A stretch of 8,222 bases of DNA. It comes from Chromatiales bacterium. GTDB lineage: Bacteria > Pseudomonadota > Gammaproteobacteria > Thiohalospirales > Thiohalospiraceae. The stretch's first letter is position 1, and each line of letters opens with the position of its first letter. Under the pieces are notes generated by a model that was not told where the DNA came from, searched no databases, and saw only the letters and a program-made list of their open reading frames with translations. The position numbers and the translations under genes were made by a program. This document shows positions 6,246 through 8,222 of this stretch, one piece after another. The stretch is taken from positions 1 to 8,222 of the forward strand of contig JALSRO010000409.1 in assembly GCA_026984715.1 (NCBI GenBank), read 5' to 3'.

Positions 6246-6619
6246 CCCGGCAACGATATATGTCGTATTCCGGGCTCAGGCAGGTACTGGAAGAAGGCGC
6301 GTTGCGGGGAAGAGGGTTGCTCTCTCGTCGAGGTCGCTCCAGTACATCCCAGCACTAGCGACATATGGAGTTCTTTCTCCGCGTACCGGAACACAGGGCT
6401 GGTGACATCCGGAAACAGTTGGTTCCATGATACTCGGGGGGCAGGCCGGGGTGTTGTCGGCCCGCAGGCTATGTTGTCCCATTCTGCCATAGAGTGGCTA
6501 CCGTAAGGTGGGAGCCTTGCTGTGAACCGGCACGCCACGGTTGAATGCGATATGTTATGTAGTGATTGTTGCCGGGCTAATCCAATTCAACTCTATTTGG
6601 TGGTAGTGAGGTGCCATTG
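6246..6619. other. sspA-sspB intergenic region with nested inverted repeats
   Basis: These 374 bp contain no convincing gene, although sspA and sspB are usually nearly adjacent. ATATGTCG (6258-6265) is complementary to CGACATAT (6359-6366). Nested within, GTACTGGA (6284-6291) is complementary to TCCAGTAC (6338-6345), which together suggest a long folded element of roughly 110 nt. A further stem, GGCCG/CGGCC (6444-6448 with 6458-6462), lies downstream. No clear sigma70 promoter was found, although one for sspB could lie here. Confidence 0.5.
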
Positions 6620-7018
6620 GTGACATCGAGTCGTCCTTACCTGATTCGTGCTATCTATGACTGGATTACCGACAACGGGCTCACCCCGTATCTTCTGGTC
6701 GATGCAACCATAGAGGGTGTGGATGTCCCGCGCCGGTATGTGGAGAATGGCAGAATAGTTCTGAACATCGCCCCGAGTGCAACAGCGGCCCTGTCACTGG
6801 GTAGTGATGCGGTCGAATTCAGTGCACGGTTTGGCGGGACCCCTGTACACCTGTATATTCCTGTCACCGCAGTGATGGCTATCTATGCGCGTGAGAATGG
6901 TCAGGGAATGATGTTCAATGAGGAGGGAGGCGGGGGTGATGGTGGTGGCGGAGAAGGAAGATCCACCGAGAGGGAGAAGAGCTCCTCTTCCCGCCCCCAA
7001 CTGAAAGTGATCAAGTAA
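6620..7018 (+). CDS. sspB: ClpXP protease specificity-enhancing factor SspB
   Basis: A 132-residue ClpXP adaptor that binds ssrA-tagged (and other) proteins and delivers them to ClpX. The substrate-binding domain (about 1-98) carries family signatures: SRPYLIRAIYDWITDN, GRIVLNIAPSA, FSARFGG and MAIYARENGQGMMF. A flexible linker (about 102-124) is very rich in glycine, then charged residues and serines. The last residues, RPQLKVIK, match the ClpX-tethering tail of E. coli SspB (RPALRVVK). The GTG at 6620 is chosen because GAGGTG (6608-6613) sits 6 nt before it and the resulting N-terminus lines up with SspB proteins of pseudomonads as I remember them. The upstream GTG at 6611 overlaps that ribosome binding site. 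The linker differs from E. coli's acidic one. Confidence 0.94.
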   Translation: MTSSRPYLIRAIYDWITDNGLTPYLLVDATIEGVDVPRRYVENGRIVLNIAPSATAALSLGSDAVEFSARFGGTPVHLYIPVTAVMAIYARENGQGMMFNEEGGGGDGGGGEGRSTEREKSSSSRPQLKVIK

Positions 7019-7293
7019 TCTGGAAAACAGTCTCAGAACCCTTTCTCTCCCGGTTCAATCAGGAGGGGGCTGTTCTGGGGTGAAGACACTTTGTGTTCAG
7101 TTGGGGGATGCTGTTCCGGAGGTATGGTTGTCAGCAGTGATTCCGTTGGCGGGCCCCGGTGCGAGTGGACGGTCCGCACGATTGGGGTATCGGAGCGAGC
7201 TCTTCACCGGATCGTGGGTTCGGGGAGATCCCCCCGTCGAGTGGGGGATTGGTCGTTACGGGGCTTGGCTTCTCCGCTGGATGTGATTGATTG
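7019..7293. other. Intergenic region between sspB and the IS-proximal gene
   Basis: About 275 bp between convergent genes. Short open frames here have no recognisable domain and no convincing translation start. A weak imperfect stem (CAGAAC near 7035, GTTCTG near 7072) follows sspB without a T run, and I call no terminator. Nothing else is seen. Confidence 0.4.
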
Positions 7294-7662
7294 CTAGTCG
7301 ATTTCGTCTTCCTCTGATAATTTCTCAGAGAAAAACACGCAAACCAACACCACAACACCAACGGTACCATACGCGGTTATTCTTCCAGTTGTTGGAATGG
7401 GGAGTGGCTGCCACACTCTCAGAGCATCATTGACTAAGAACAACCCAGCGACAACGATGAACAACGTGATTCTGAAATGAAACTTTGTTCCGGTATCCAC
7501 TGATAAAACAGAAAGAAGCAGCGCCCCTAATGACACGAGCAACCCCAAAAAAGACATTGCTCCTGGAACAAAGCTTGGCGCAAGAGATAACACTGCCATA
7601 ACTATAGATATCCAACCGATTGCGGTTTTGGCTCTTCCCCAGATCGAGTGAGTACCTTTCAT
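7294..7662 (-). CDS. Small four-helix membrane protein; 5' end replaced by an insertion sequence
   Basis: A 122-residue frame with four hydrophobic segments (about 13-33, 34-55, 62-80, 94-112) and an acidic tail, KLSEEDEID. I do not recognise a family. The DNA of 7300-7629 is visibly richer in A and T than the neighbouring genes, suggesting a horizontally acquired gene. The start codon and first 11 codons lie inside the terminal repeat of the adjoining ISL3 element; codon 12 is the first outside. The ATG overlaps the transposase stop codon (ATGA). The present ORF is therefore a fusion of IS-end sequence with what looks like nearly all of a small membrane protein, whose native start is lost or lies further in, for example at M22. 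Expression, if any, could come from transposase read-through and translational coupling. Confidence 0.5.
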   Translation of the reverse strand: MKGTHSIWGRAKTAIGWISIVMAVLSLAPSFVPGAMSFLGLLVSLGALLLSVLSVDTGTKFHFRITLFIVVAGLFLVNDALRVWQPLPIPTTGRITAYGTVGVVVLVCVFFSEKLSEEDEID

Positions 7663-8222
7663 TTAATACCTGCTGGATAAAGGTCCAGTCCTCCAAGATG
7701 GAAATAGATGGCATTGGCAAACCGCTCCTTGTTGCGGAAGCCTCTGCTGCGAACCTTGATCATCTTTATCCGGCTGTTGAGGCCTTCTGCGGGCCCATTG
7801 CTGACCTTCAGAACAATGGCATTCAAGATCCCCCACAGATGCCCCTTGATGGTCTTGGCCACGGCCTTGATGGGGGCGAGGCGGCTGCGCACCGCCCAGG
7901 ATAGCCATCGCTCCCAGCCCTTGCGGGCCCAGGTCTTGCTGACATAGCGCCACAGTGACATGGCCAGTTCCTTGATCGCCCAGGCGCGGGCGGTTTTCAG
8001 TGTGCTGTCGCGCAGTGCCTTGAAACGCTGTTTCTGTTTGCGCGTCATGTTCTCGGGATTGTAGAGCCAGTCATATTTGCTGCCCTTGAGGTCTTCATGG
8101 CCTTCCGCCATCAGGGCTTTGTGCTCTTGGCGGCGCACCTTGTCGACGGCTTCACCGAGGTACTTGGCGACATGAAATTTGTCAAAGGCGATCTTTTCCG
8201 CTGCCCCCGGCAGGCCTTCCAG
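7630..8222 (-). mobile_element. ISL3-family insertion sequence, partial (runs off right edge)
   Basis: The transposase below, plus the sequence GGCTCTTCCCCAGATC starting at 7630, define one end of the element, 29 bp past the transposase stop. GGCTCTT is the kind of terminal sequence I recall for ISL3 inverted repeats. ISL3 elements usually duplicate 8 bp of target; 7622-7629 would be one copy, but the other end is outside the window so neither the repeat partner nor the duplication can be confirmed. Confidence 0.65.
7659..8222 (-). CDS. ISL3-family transposase, C-terminal part (N-terminus outside window)
   Basis: The minus-strand frame is open from the right window edge to TGA at 7661-7659, giving the last 187 residues of a protein about 400 long in the family. 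ISL3 DDE-domain signatures are clear: FDKFHVAKYLGEAVDKVRR (about 13-31), and the C-terminal SNGPAEGLNSRIK, whose glutamate (about residue 146 of the visible part) is the expected catalytic E of the DDE triad, followed by SRGFRNKERFANAIYF. The two catalytic aspartates and the N-terminal zinc-finger region would lie beyond the window. No stop or frameshift interrupts the visible part, so the element may be intact. The stop overlaps the ATG of the next frame. Confidence 0.92.
   Translation of the reverse strand: MEGLPGAAEKIAFDKFHVAKYLGEAVDKVRRQEHKALMAEGHEDLKGSKYDWLYNPENMTRKQKQRFKALRDSTLKTARAWAIKELAMSLWRYVSKTWARKGWERWLSWAVRSRLAPIKAVAKTIKGHLWGILNAIVLKVSNGPAEGLNSRIKMIKVRSRGFRNKERFANAIYFHLGGLDLYPAGIK

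Noticed and set aside
6167..6538. 123-codon open frame on the minus strand in the sspA-sspB spacer
   Set aside because: It overlaps the sspA 3' end, has no recognisable domain, and the region is better explained by inverted repeats.
7080..7297. Two overlapping 68-codon frames after sspB
   Set aside because: Different frames over the same DNA, no ribosome binding site, no domain and Gly/Arg/Trp-rich composition typical of spurious frames in GC-rich DNA.

Overview
The window looks like chromosomal DNA of a gammaproteobacterium. SspA matches the E. coli protein closely, including the FPHPPLM surface loop. SspB keeps its C-terminal ClpX-binding tail. The cytochrome bc1 operon has the gammaproteobacterial form, with PVWY instead of PEWY at the quinol site. 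The overall look fits a Chromatiales-type, possibly sulfur-oxidising lineage, but no species can be named from this sequence.

Layout. Bases 1-847 (minus strand) hold the N-terminal two thirds of a GlcF-like protein with two [4Fe-4S] sites, cut by the window edge. Divergent from it is a two-gene operon: a thioredoxin-fold [2Fe-2S] ferredoxin (1010-1327) overlapping by four bases a COG2945-type alpha/beta hydrolase (1324-2040). Next comes about 800 bp without a convincing protein gene but rich in structure. It holds a good sigma70-like promoter, three mutually exclusive hairpins, an intrinsic terminator, a 15-bp perfect stem-loop with two more hairpins behind it, and a nested inverted repeat upstream of the next operon. 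Bases 2847-5398 are petABC (Rieske protein, cytochrome b, cytochrome c1), tightly packed and complete. A 10-bp GC-rich stem-loop follows, then sspA (5613-6245) and sspB (6620-7018). The 374 bp between the two ssp genes, usually adjacent, contain nested inverted repeats.

The right end is accessory DNA. A partial ISL3-family insertion sequence enters from the right edge on the minus strand. Its transposase C-terminus and apparent terminal repeat (from about 7630) abut a relatively A+T-rich gene for a small four-helix membrane protein. The insertion appears to have replaced the start of that gene: the present ORF starts inside the IS, overlaps the transposase stop codon as ATGA, and runs in frame across the IS boundary.

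Functionally, petABC is the respiratory quinol:cytochrome c oxidoreductase. SspA (RNA polymerase-associated regulator) and SspB (ClpXP adaptor) are stress and proteolysis factors often found beside petABC in this group. The least explained parts are the 2041-2840 leader region, the sspA-sspB spacer and the IS/membrane-protein junction. No CRISPR array, rRNA or complete tRNA was seen.
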